A DNA stretch of 64,000 nt from Tritrichomonas musculus. Lineage: Eukaryota > Parabasalia > Tritrichomonadida > Tritrichomonadidae. Below, in pieces: positions 48,501 to 57,430 of this stretch; within the stretch, counting starts at the first letter, position 1, and each line of letters starts with the position of its first letter. A model generated the notes under the pieces. The model did no database searches and was not told where the DNA came from. It worked only from the letters and a program-made list of their open reading frames with translations. Both the position numbers and the translations under genes were made by a program. The stretch spans positions 5,394,001 through 5,458,000 of the forward strand of contig JAPFFF010000009.1 of NCBI GenBank assembly GCA_039105265.1, read 5' to 3'.

Positions 48501-48973
48501 CAACGGATTTAGAGACGAAATGATTCCAAAGATCATTGCATACAACTTATGATACGCATGATGAGGTGCATTTTTCCTTAGGAAATGATTAAATGAGTTA
48601 TGTTCTAACGATCATCCTAAGCTATATATATATATATATATTGCAGATAAATTAATAGTAGGTGATTACTTTCCCAAATTCAGAAAGTGGTTTCGTAAAG
48701 CTATGTATCAGTTGAATTTATCTTTATGAAAATAATTTCAGAAATTCAAAAAATAGCATAGTCATTGAGAACTTCTTCTTTCTTTTTAATCTTAATGATG
48801 CAAAATTTAAAATAAAATCTAAATTAGAAAAAATAAGATAGAGGATAGTTTACTAAAAAAAAAAAAAAATTTTGGTGTTATTGATAAAGGATTCGTAAAT
48901 AAAAACCGGTATTACTTTATCGAATATTAAAAGAACAGAATATTTCACGCTTGGAAAAAAAAAGATTGAAAAA
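48501..48973. other. Intergenic region
   Basis: A TA microsatellite at about 48625-48642 and an A13 run at 48856-48868. No coding sequence recognised. Confidence 0.4.
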
Positions 48974-49594
48974 TTATTTTGAACCAGAATTGATTCCTGT
49001 AAACATTGCTTGCTTAAACCAATTCCTGCACTCATCAAGTTGACCTTTTAATTTCTGGTTTGTGTTCTCAACCTGTTCTGCTTTTTTCTTCAAAGATATA
49101 AAGAACTCACGAAGTTTGTTATTTTCTTCAATCAGATTCTGTTGTGATATCTGATTAGGATTCATGTTATCATTTTGCTGTATCATTTGAGGTGAAAACA
49201 TAGGGTTGTTAAGCTGCATTTGTTGTTGCAAGTATTGAATCTGTTGAGGAGAGCACTGAGATGGGAAAAAGTTGGGTTGCTGAAATTGTTGCATTGTTAA
49301 AGGATTACCAAAATTATTAAAGCCAGAATATTGCATTTGTTGTTGGTAGTTTTCGTAATCTTCACCATTCATTTGAGCCATATTTGGTTGTTGCATGTCA
49401 GCATTTGGGTCTGTTTGGGCCATTTGAGCCATCTGTTGAAAATTTTGAGGGGGATATTGACCTTGGAATTGAGGTGGAGATCCGTTAGAGAAAAATGAAG
49501 AAGGGCCATTGTTCATTGAAAACTGGTCAAGGCCATCTCCGAAAGGTCCTGAAAGGAAGTTGGACTCTTCGTCAAATTCTAATTCCCATGACAT
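48974..49594 (-). CDS. Gln/Met/Asn-rich protein with C-terminal leucine zipper
   Basis: A protein of 206 residues, not recognised. An acidic N-terminus (MSWELEFDEESNFL) is followed by a long Gln/Asn/Met/Pro/Phe-rich disordered region (about 35-150). A C-terminal coiled coil (about 153-195, LIEENNKLREFFISLKKK and following) has Leu/Ile heptads. The acidic plus Q-rich plus zipper layout resembles a transcription cofactor or a bZIP protein without its basic region. The start is supported by an initiator motif. Confidence 0.75.
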   Translation of the reverse strand: MSWELEFDEESNFLSGPFGDGLDQFSMNNGPSSFFSNGSPPQFQGQYPPQNFQQMAQMAQTDPNADMQQPNMAQMNGEDYENYQQQMQYSGFNNFGNPLTMQQFQQPNFFPSQCSPQQIQYLQQQMQLNNPMFSPQMIQQNDNMNPNQISQQNLIEENNKLREFFISLKKKAEQVENTNQKLKGQLDECRNWFKQAMFTGINSGSK

Positions 49595-49604
49595 TTAAAA
49601 TAAT

Positions 49605-49609
49605 TATGA
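49605..49609 (-). promoter_or_regulatory. Initiator (Inr) of the Q-rich zipper gene
   Basis: TCATA on the minus strand, its A 13 nt upstream of the ATG at 49594. Confidence 0.45.
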
Positions 49610-50582
49610 ATTTTTGAATTTAGCACGATATGGTATTGAAAATTTTTTTAATAATTAACTGTCCAATATCTTATTATATTGTGTTTTGGTTTTGTTGCTA
49701 AATATTCTTATACAAGCAAGATAAAAATATAATACTTTAATAATTATATTTGTAAAATGCAATATTATATATTTATATTATATAGTACTTTGTTTCCTAA
49801 AAATATTGTTTTTTATTAAGATACATTGTAAATAATATGATATAATTTGTAAAAATTTTCAATAAAAACGAATAATAATTAATTCAATAGAATTTTTGAT
49901 TTTCAGTTAATGTAAAAAGATAAAAATAAATGATATGCTTCGATACTTCTTTGGAGATGATTCTATATTTATTGCAGAAATAAAATTCTCTTTTAGCTAA
50001 AAATTATATTTTGTGAAGCTAAAAAATAAAATTCACTTTTTCATATAATATTGTTATTCAAAAAATACAATCAAAAACTTTTCAAAAAAAACCAAAAAAC
50101 ATTCTATATTACAGTATTGAAAAAGTGATCTCACTCTGTAATTTGTTAAAACTTTATCTCATATTTTCATATCATTATTTGTATTATATGTTAGCAAATA
50201 TTTTAAATTAATATAGTTGCATTTATTTATATTTTGAATAATAATTTAACTTTTTGATAGATTCAATCCGTTTTAAAATTATCAAAAAAAAATTAAACAA
50301 ACGGAGACTGATTGTTTAACGAACTATCATTTGAAGCTATTTAACATAGAAATTAAGTAATTTCTCGATCTTTCCAAAATTATTAAAATAATGTATATAT
50401 TTTTTTTTTTTTTTCAAAGGTAGAAGTTCATCATTGTTGAGGGCTTATATTTGAATTGACAATATAATAGCTATGTCTGATGGAAATCATTAATTTTTAA
50501 AGTAACCATGTCTGATTTGTATAAAAAAAAAAATAATCATTAAATCTTGTTTAATGAACAATGTTAATTATCCACATTTGAT
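49610..50582. other. Intergenic region left of the hAT-like element
   Basis: AT-rich with homopolymer runs (T15 near 50400). No gene recognised on either strand. Confidence 0.4.
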
Positions 50583-51638
50583 CAGGGATGTTTATCGATA
50601 GTGTCCGATAACGGTTAAATACGTTGCCAATATTATCGATATTATCGGGAGTAGAGTAGAATAACCGATACTATCCGATAATAAATATCATTATCGATAA
50701 AAACGGTTTTTATCATGGCCAATAATGACCGATATTTTTAACTTTTTTAAGGTAAAGAAAAGATATTTACTAGAAATTATGGCTATTTAATTGTTATATA
50801 ATTATATAAAAGTTATTTTTTCAAGTAATGACATATAAAAAAGCTTGTATGTACAAATGATCAAATTATTAAAAAAGATTTTTTATATTTCATAGGAAAT
50901 TAACTTTTATTATAATAAAAGATAAGTAATATATTATAATTCTAATAATATTTAAGTATAAAATTTAAAATCAATAAAGATAATTTTATTTTGGCAAAAT
51001 AATTAAATTTATCAAAAAGTGAACACGATAACTTTTTGTAAATTAATAAAATTCTCTCCATTTCTCTAAATATTTTTAGACTTGATATTCTTTTAATAAA
51101 AAAAAAACGCAAATTATTTTAGTAGCATTGCATTAATATTTCATTACATATTAAGATTCGTTAATTTGCAAATATGGAAATAATTTAATACTGAGAAGAT
51201 ATGAGGAAATTATCGTCTTATAACTTTGTTCTTAATAATAATCTTTTTTTGTTGGCCAATTGGTTCTTTTTTAAAAATTTTGAAAATAATCTTTTTATGT
51301 ATTAATCAAAAACCTGATTTTTTAGCTTCTCATTATTATATTGGACATATAATGCACCCTGACCTTATTTCGCTTATTTCAGCATGCACTATTGAAGTAC
51401 AATTAAAAATATAAAATTCCAAATTTTATTCAAAAATGTAAAAAAAAAGTATGGAAATTTTATTATAAAATATCGGAGAATATCGAACCGTAACCGTCCG
51501 ATAGTGACCAAATATCGGCGGTTTTGCTTAACGTATTTATCGATAATTATTGGTTATCGAACAAATTTTTATCGATATTATCGGACTATCGATAATGAGC
51601 CGATAATCGATATTTATCATCATCGATCGACAACCCTG
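50583..51638 (+). mobile_element. 1,056-bp hAT-like non-autonomous transposon
   Basis: The left end CAGGGATGTTTATCGATAG and the right end, read inward, CAGGGTTGTCGATCGATG match at most of their first 17 positions. A perfect 8-bp target duplication CATTTGAT lies at 50575-50582 and 51639-51646. Both sub-ends (about 150-180 bp each) are packed with TATCGATA, TATCGG and CCGATA motifs in both orientations. The core is AT-rich and has only a 62-codon frame (51226-51414) with no recognisable transposase. The end sequence, 8-bp duplication and subterminal repeats are hAT hallmarks. Orientation is arbitrary. Confidence 0.87.
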
Positions 51639-51646
51639 CATTTGAT

Positions 51647-52279
51647 TAATAATTATGTTACATAATAATGATATTAACAGGGATTGTTTTTTAATTTTAT
51701 TTAAGGTTCTCCTTTCAAATTCAAAAGATTAAATTCAATGAGATTTCACAAATAAAATATACATAAATATCGTTTTTAAAAATGAATTAAAATATGAAAT
51801 ATATATAGATATATATTTCAAATGATTGAAAAAAAATAATTTTATGGAATCTTATCGATTTTGTTTTTTTACAGATCGAAATCATAGAATTAAAAAATCA
51901 GTAAAATTTTGAATGAAATAAGATTTAATCGTTGAGGCCATATTTTTTATTTTTCACCAAAACTTTTTCTGAAAAATGTTCTATTGAATTATTTATTCTA
52001 TGAGTTAATTCAATATTGAATGATTTACATTTTTTTTTGGAAGGAAAAAAAAAAATTTCTTTATTTATTTCATAATAAAAGACCAAAAATTTCTTTATTT
52101 ATTTATTTATTTAATGATGTAGGTTCGAACAATTCATTAAAGAATAGTCTTATTGATTTGGAATCAAAGATAATTTCCAAAATTTGAATTATAAATTTTC
52201 AAAGAACATGATTTTATTATTTCAATTCAATTGAAATTTTCATTATAATAACGGTTTGAGCTTTATAGCAAAAAGTTAA
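51647..52279. other. Intergenic region left of the Rab gene
   Basis: AT-rich with short ATTTATTT repeats near 52065-52110. No gene recognised. Confidence 0.4.
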
Positions 52280-52284
52280 TCATT
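52280..52284 (+). promoter_or_regulatory. Initiator (Inr) of the Rab gene
   Basis: TCATT, its A 18 nt upstream of the ATG at 52300. A second TCATA overlaps the ATG itself. Confidence 0.5.
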
Positions 52285-52299
52285 AATTCAAGTTATCAT

Positions 52300-52923
52300 A
52301 TGATGAAACCTCCTCCACAAACTTGTAAACTTCTTGTTGTTGGAGAAAGTGATGTTGGAAAAACAGCTATAGTTCATAAATATGTGAACTGTGAATTTCG
52401 TGAAAAAATCCAATCAACTGTTTGCGTTGATGTATCAACTGCAACGTGCACAGTTGACAACAAAACAATTAACCTTCAAATATGGGATACTGCTGGACAA
52501 GAGCGTTATCACGCTATTGGTAATGCTTTTTATAGAAATTCTGATGCGTGTCTTCTTGTATATGATATAACAAATAAAGATAGTTTTGAACAAATTGATA
52601 AATGGCGTTCAGAAGTAATAAAAAATGTTGGCGATCCAAGTTTAGATGATGATGGGGATGGAAGCTCCCTTCGCCAGTTTCCATTTCTTATTTTAGGAAA
52701 TAAAAACGATAAAGAAGACGAAAGAAAAGTTCCTATTTGTGATGCTGAAAAATATGCACAAGATCATGGTTGCTCTTTTTATGAAGTAAGCGCAAAATCT
52801 GGGGTTAATATTATACAAGCTTTTCAAAAAATCGCTGAAAAATTTCGTGATTATAATAGAGAAAATGTGGCGAGTTTCCAATTTGAAGAGCAACCAGAAC
52901 CATCGCGTCGTAGATGCTGTTAA
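52300..52923 (+). CDS. Rab family GTPase, Rab7-like
   Basis: A protein of 207 residues. All GTPase motifs are present: P-loop GESDVGKT (15-22), switch I Thr40, WDTAGQERY (62-70), NKND (134-137) and SAK (164-166). It ends in CC (206-207), the double geranylgeranylation signal. The NAFYRNSDACLLVYDIT stretch is Rab7-like (Rab7 has FYRGAD). The switch I sequence STVCVD departs from the usual TIG. An acidic insert DPSLDDDGDGSSLRQ (112-126) sits before the NKxD strand. Expected on late endosome/lysosome or Golgi membranes. The class is not certain, because trichomonads have very many Rabs. Confidence 0.93.
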   Translation: MMKPPPQTCKLLVVGESDVGKTAIVHKYVNCEFREKIQSTVCVDVSTATCTVDNKTINLQIWDTAGQERYHAIGNAFYRNSDACLLVYDITNKDSFEQIDKWRSEVIKNVGDPSLDDDGDGSSLRQFPFLILGNKNDKEDERKVPICDAEKYAQDHGCSFYEVSAKSGVNIIQAFQKIAEKFRDYNRENVASFQFEEQPEPSRRRCC

Positions 52924-53507
52924 TTTTGTTTGTTTGTTTGTTTCTAGTTTTTGTTGTTGTTGAAATCATATTTCCGATTAAATTTATTTTCAGGCTGTTA
53001 TTATTAGGCTTTAACAATATTCCTGTGTATTTTCTGACGATGTTTTTCTCGATATTCATATTATAAAGCTATCTCAAATAATACATTGAGAAGTTAAATG
53101 TTGTGTCTTATATTCTATCCATAAATAATTATATCATATTTGGTGTTTTTAATGTTTTTATGAATTAAAAAACTTCATTTTCATGATATTGATTGCAAAT
53201 TCATATTTTTTTATTCACTTAAGTGAGAATTTTGTGTGTGTCTTATTTGATAAGTTTTTCTTTTTCTATTTATATATGTTTGATCAAGTGGTACAGATGA
53301 ATCAATTTTGCTAAGTGATTAGTAAATAAACAAAATGAAAAGTGTGTTAAATGGATGAAAACAAAAGGACTATTATTTTACTAAGTATTTTTATATTAAT
53401 TTAAAAATAAAAACCGACAATTAATATTATTGAGATTCGATATCAAAAAAAAAAATAAAAATAAAAGTTATTTGTTTTTAACTTGTTTATTTATTTAATA
53501 TTAAGAA
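52924..53507. other. Convergent intergenic region
   Basis: Between the Rab stop and the stop of a polytopic membrane protein. It starts with a GTTT tract; otherwise nothing recognised. Confidence 0.4.
52928..52943 (+). repeat. (GTTT)4C tract in the 3' UTR
   Basis: Four GTTT units preceded by T4, beginning 5 nt after the Rab stop. This is the short relative of the tracts at 32158 and 44792. Confidence 0.75.
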
Positions 53508-54662
53508 TTACATATTATATACGTTATATTGAGTACTATTGAGATCCCTTTGGCTATTAAAATTAATTAAAGTTAGATAGAATACTGAGGTAATATAAAA
53601 AGGCGCTAGGAAATATAAAGCGGATTTAAATCGCGGGTGCTTTATCAGTATGTCAAATCCAATAATTACTGAGATTGCTTCAATTGGGCAAGCTGAATCT
53701 ATACCAATATAGCCAAACTTTGATGATGAATACAAAAGTGATAATAAAAGAGGAATCCCGATTGTTTTATCAATGGGAATAGATAATAAAGAAGCAAAAA
53801 GAGGAATTATGTAATAATTGTAGAGGCCATGAAGTTGGCGTAGACGGCTAATTGATTGTGATTCTGCAAGTAATTCTTTAAATGGATATCGTTTATCAAA
53901 CAAAAAATCGCCAAAAATTGGGAAAAAGCGTCCAGAAATTGATTTATGGAAAATTGATATAATAGCCAATCCACTGAGAAGACTAAAGAAAATATATCTA
54001 AATTCTTTTTTGTTTTTTAAAATAATTGAGCTTATCAAAAATCCCAAAACAGCAAAGAAACCGCAATCACTTGCTAAAATAATAAAAAATGATGAAATAG
54101 CTAATAATTTAAACGACCTTGTTTGTTGACCAATGTATATTAACGTAAACAATAATATAAATAATGAGTATTCATTTGTAATATTTCTCAAATATAATGA
54201 ACGAATTGGGAAAATAGAAAAAATTAAGGTTGACAGTAGTGGATTTTTGATAAATCTGGTGCAAATTAAAAATCGATTAAAAAAAAAATTGCATAGCAGC
54301 GATAATAGTGTAATAATAAATATCGTAGCAATCTTCCAAGATTTTAAGCATAAGTAATAAAATAAACGGAATAAAAATGGATATAAAGGGAAAGAATTAT
54401 ATCGAGCTAACTTATTTTTGCTCAAGTAATTAAAAAAAGATTTATCGCTTGAATATAGAGTTTTTGCCATGATTAAATTTAAAATTCCACTGTTGCATGT
54501 TGAAAAAACTGGAAAATTCCGTTTGTAAAAAGCATTAATGAAAAAAAAAAATGTTGGGATCAATGAAGTTAGTATAATAATGAGATCTGTAAGCTTGGGC
54601 TTTAATAGTTCAGAAAGCTTCAAACGATGACGGCTTTCCCTTTCTTCAGAAGGAAGAAGCAT
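53508..54662 (-). CDS. Polytopic membrane protein, GPI mannosyltransferase 2 (PIG-V)-like
   Basis: A protein of 384 residues with about eight or nine membrane spans. The segment YNSFPLYPFLFRLFYYL matches the FFPLYPxLxR motif of PIG-V/Gpi18. SIFPIRSLYLRNITNEYSLFILLF sits where PIG-V has its N-P-A-S...Y-S-E-S-L-F motif. The family's W-D near the N-terminus, with the expected catalytic Asp, is not apparent (FSTCNSGILNLI there). This may be a divergent or inactive GT-C-fold enzyme, or another polytopic glycosyltransferase. PIG-V adds the second mannose to GPI anchors in the ER. Confidence 0.5.
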   Translation of the reverse strand: MLLPSEERESRHRLKLSELLKPKLTDLIIILTSLIPTFFFFINAFYKRNFPVFSTCNSGILNLIMAKTLYSSDKSFFNYLSKNKLARYNSFPLYPFLFRLFYYLCLKSWKIATIFIITLLSLLCNFFFNRFLICTRFIKNPLLSTLIFSIFPIRSLYLRNITNEYSLFILLFTLIYIGQQTRSFKLLAISSFFIILASDCGFFAVLGFLISSIILKNKKEFRYIFFSLLSGLAIISIFHKSISGRFFPIFGDFLFDKRYPFKELLAESQSISRLRQLHGLYNYYIIPLFASLLSIPIDKTIGIPLLLSLLYSSSKFGYIGIDSACPIEAISVIIGFDILIKHPRFKSALYFLAPFYITSVFYLTLINFNSQRDLNSTQYNVYNM

Positions 54663-54758
54663 ATGATAGCAATTAAAATTTTAAACATTATTAAATATAT
54701 AGGTCAAAAAATTCGCATAAAAAAAGATAATGATAAATATAAATAAATGTTCCTTTAT

Positions 54759-56210
54759 TTACTTAAGAAGATCGTGTTCAGTGAGGTACTCGTAGATTTG
54801 GAGGAGACGTGTATATTTCTGTATACGTTCTCCACGAGCTGTTGAACCGGTCTTGATATATTGAGCACCAATTGCAACTGCAAGATCAGAAATAACAGAA
54901 TTGCAGGTTTCACCTGAACGGTGAGAAACCATGACGCTTTGACCTGCGTCAAGAATAAGTCGTGCAGCTTCCATTGCTTCACTGATTGTTCCAATTTGGT
55001 TAACTTTAAGAAGAAGTGCATTGCACCATTTTCCTTCAAGACCTTTACGGATTGTGTTTGGATTTGTTGTATAAAGATCATCACCAACAAGTTGGCATTT
55101 GGATCCAATTGCTTCGTTGAGTTTGACCCAATGTTCATAGTCTTTCTCGTCAAGACCATCTTCAATTGAGAAGATAGCTGGATGGCGAGTGATGAGATCT
55201 TCCCAATATTTGATCATTTCTTCTCCAGTCTTAAAAACGCCAACTTCAACTTCATAAAGTTTTTTCTCACTGTCATAGAATTCAGATGCTGCAGCATCAA
55301 GAGCAATACGGATGTCTTTTCCAGGTTCATAACCAGCATCTCTTGTAGCTTGTTCGATGCATTCGAGAGCTTCATCTGGTGTATTAAGTGATGGAGCAAA
55401 ACCTCCTTCATCACCAAGATTCTTAGCTGAAACGCCATATTTCTTTTGAAGAAGTGTCGACAAATGATGATAAACTTCAGCAACCATTCTAAGTTGATCT
55501 GGGTAAGGGCGAGATGGATCTGGTGATGCCATAAATTCTTGAAGCTTTAATTGTCCACCAGCATGTTTTCCACCATTCAAAATGTTAAAGCATGGAGTTG
55601 GTAAAGAAAACTTAGCTGGAATCTTATCAGCGCCAAAGTATTGTCTAGCGAGATATTGGAATAATTCTATTCCTTCAACAGCAGCTCCAGCTTCTGCAAG
55701 AGCGAAAGAAGTTGCTGTGCAGGCATTACCTCCAACTTTTTCCTTAAGTTCAGTTCCATCTGTCTGGCAGATCTTGTCATCAAGAGCCTTAAGGTTATCA
55801 AGAGGTAATCCTTTCAAAGCTGGGCCAAGGATGTTAGTTACGTTTGCGGCTGCTGTAGCAGTTCCTTTGCCTCCATAACGGGGTGATTCTTTGTCACGAA
55901 GCTCGCGTGCTTCATTTGATCCTGTTGAAGCTCCAGATGGAGCAGATGAACGTCCGGCAAATTCTTCCTCGCCAAGATATCTTACATATACATCTGTTTC
56001 AACTGTTGGATTGCCACGAGAATCAAGAACTTCGCGTCCTACAAGTCTTTCGATAACAGGAGGATGAGCTTTTTTTTTTAATAAGCGGGAGAGAACTCCA
56101 AATGTATCGTCTGGCTTTGTTTTGAGAGTCTCATTAAGGCATTCATCGATGATTTCTTGAATTTTTGATTCTTGAAGATATTCGGCTGCTGCAGTTTTGC
56201 TATCAGTCAT
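54759..56210 (-). CDS. Enolase with N-terminal dimerisation-like extension
   Basis: Converts 2-phosphoglycerate to phosphoenolpyruvate in glycolysis. A protein of 483 residues from ATG 56210. All catalytic and metal sites are present: HAGG (216-219), Glu225, Glu268 (NLGDEGGF), Asp305, Glu350 (SIEDGLDE), Asp377, Lys402 (LLLKVNQIG), SHRSGET and Lys453 (IKTGSTARGER). The enolase part starts near residue 52 (VIERLVGREVLDSRGNPT). Before it lies a helical module (7-48, YLQESKIQEIIDECLNETLK...KPDDTFGVLSRLL) with the look of an RIIa/Dpy-30 dimerisation-docking helix pair. An upstream ATG at 56243 would add 11 residues, but the initiator lies between the two ATGs, so 56210 is chosen. Confidence 0.95.
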   Translation of the reverse strand: MTDSKTAAAEYLQESKIQEIIDECLNETLKTKPDDTFGVLSRLLKKKAHPPVIERLVGREVLDSRGNPTVETDVYVRYLGEEEFAGRSSAPSGASTGSNEARELRDKESPRYGGKGTATAAANVTNILGPALKGLPLDNLKALDDKICQTDGTELKEKVGGNACTATSFALAEAGAAVEGIELFQYLARQYFGADKIPAKFSLPTPCFNILNGGKHAGGQLKLQEFMASPDPSRPYPDQLRMVAEVYHHLSTLLQKKYGVSAKNLGDEGGFAPSLNTPDEALECIEQATRDAGYEPGKDIRIALDAAASEFYDSEKKLYEVEVGVFKTGEEMIKYWEDLITRHPAIFSIEDGLDEKDYEHWVKLNEAIGSKCQLVGDDLYTTNPNTIRKGLEGKWCNALLLKVNQIGTISEAMEAARLILDAGQSVMVSHRSGETCNSVISDLAVAIGAQYIKTGSTARGERIQKYTRLLQIYEYLTEHDLLK

Positions 56211-56215
56211 TTCAA

Positions 56216-56225
56216 AGTGATATGA
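56216..56225 (-). promoter_or_regulatory. Initiator (Inr) of the enolase gene
   Basis: TCATATCACT on the minus strand contains TCATA and TCACT, the nearer A being 8 nt upstream of ATG 56210. It decides the start codon. Confidence 0.6.
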
Positions 56226-57430
56226 CCAAATACATATGGCCATTTGAAAAATAAAAAATAGATATAAACAAATATAAATAAATTATTTATAAATTTAAAT
56301 CTATATTATATATTTAATTATAAATAAAATAAATTAAATTTATTGGTTTTTTTGAGATATATGCAGAAATTTATTTTTCGATATGTTATCAAAAAGTTCA
56401 TATATTTCTATTTTAAATACTATTTTATATATATCTTGATAAATAATATATTAAAATATAATATTTGCATTTATATTTATTTTTTATATCTATTAAATGA
56501 TATTTTTAAAATTATAAAATAAACTCTTTTTAAATAAAATCATTTTTAATATTTTAAAAATGGCTAAATAAATTTTGGCTGGTAAACGTACAAACTTTTT
56601 GATAAGGTAATAAATTTTACCCACCAAAAAATTTTAATAAATGAAACTCTAATTTTCCTCAAAATTGCATTTAAAAGGAAAGCATTAAAAGGCAAATTTA
56701 ATATTATACAGCAAGTTTAGATTCTCCTTTCATCATTGAAAATTGTGGGAAACCGTTGTCTTTTTATTAAATTTTGATAGATTTATTTTGATTATTTTTG
56801 AATTGAATTTAAAAAAAAAAAAATAAAACCATTAATCTCGTGAAAAAATAATTATAACTCACATTAAAAATTATAATTAAATTAAATATATATGCATAAA
56901 TAATTTGTATATAGTAGTTAATTTGTATTCTTTTTAAAAAAAGATAATAATCTTTTATAATTTTGGTTATATATAACCAAAATTATATATATCAAAAATT
57001 AAACTTCATGAATTGTCAAATAATCAGAATAATTCTCTCAAAATTGAATATAACGGTAACGAATACCCCACAATTTTCAATAGCATAAATTGATAATATT
57101 ACTGTGATATGAAAATTATTAATAATTTTGTATTTCAAGCCATGTAGTAATATTTAATTTATTAAAATGAAATTTTATTTTTGTTAGATTATATTTCAAC
57201 ATCCTTTGAAATATGAATTGTCATTCAATTTATTGTTAAACTTAACTGCTTTTTATTCAATATTGAATTCATTGAAAATCATATTCAATTTTTTGAGTAA
57301 AAAGAATAAATCGAAAGATTTTATAGAAGGATGATTCAGATATATATATATATATATACATATAATTGTATGTTTTATTAAATTACAAAATAAAAATGTG
57401 ATAAAATACAATTTTGAATTTGAATTGATA
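56226..57430. other. Intergenic region between enolase and phospholipase B-like genes
   Basis: 1.2 kb of about 80% A+T with TA microsatellites (about 57341-57356). It should hold the enolase promoter. No other gene recognised. Confidence 0.4.

Noticed and set aside
51226-51414. 62-codon frame inside the hAT-like element
   Set aside because: Too short, with no transposase motif; treated as filler of a non-autonomous element.
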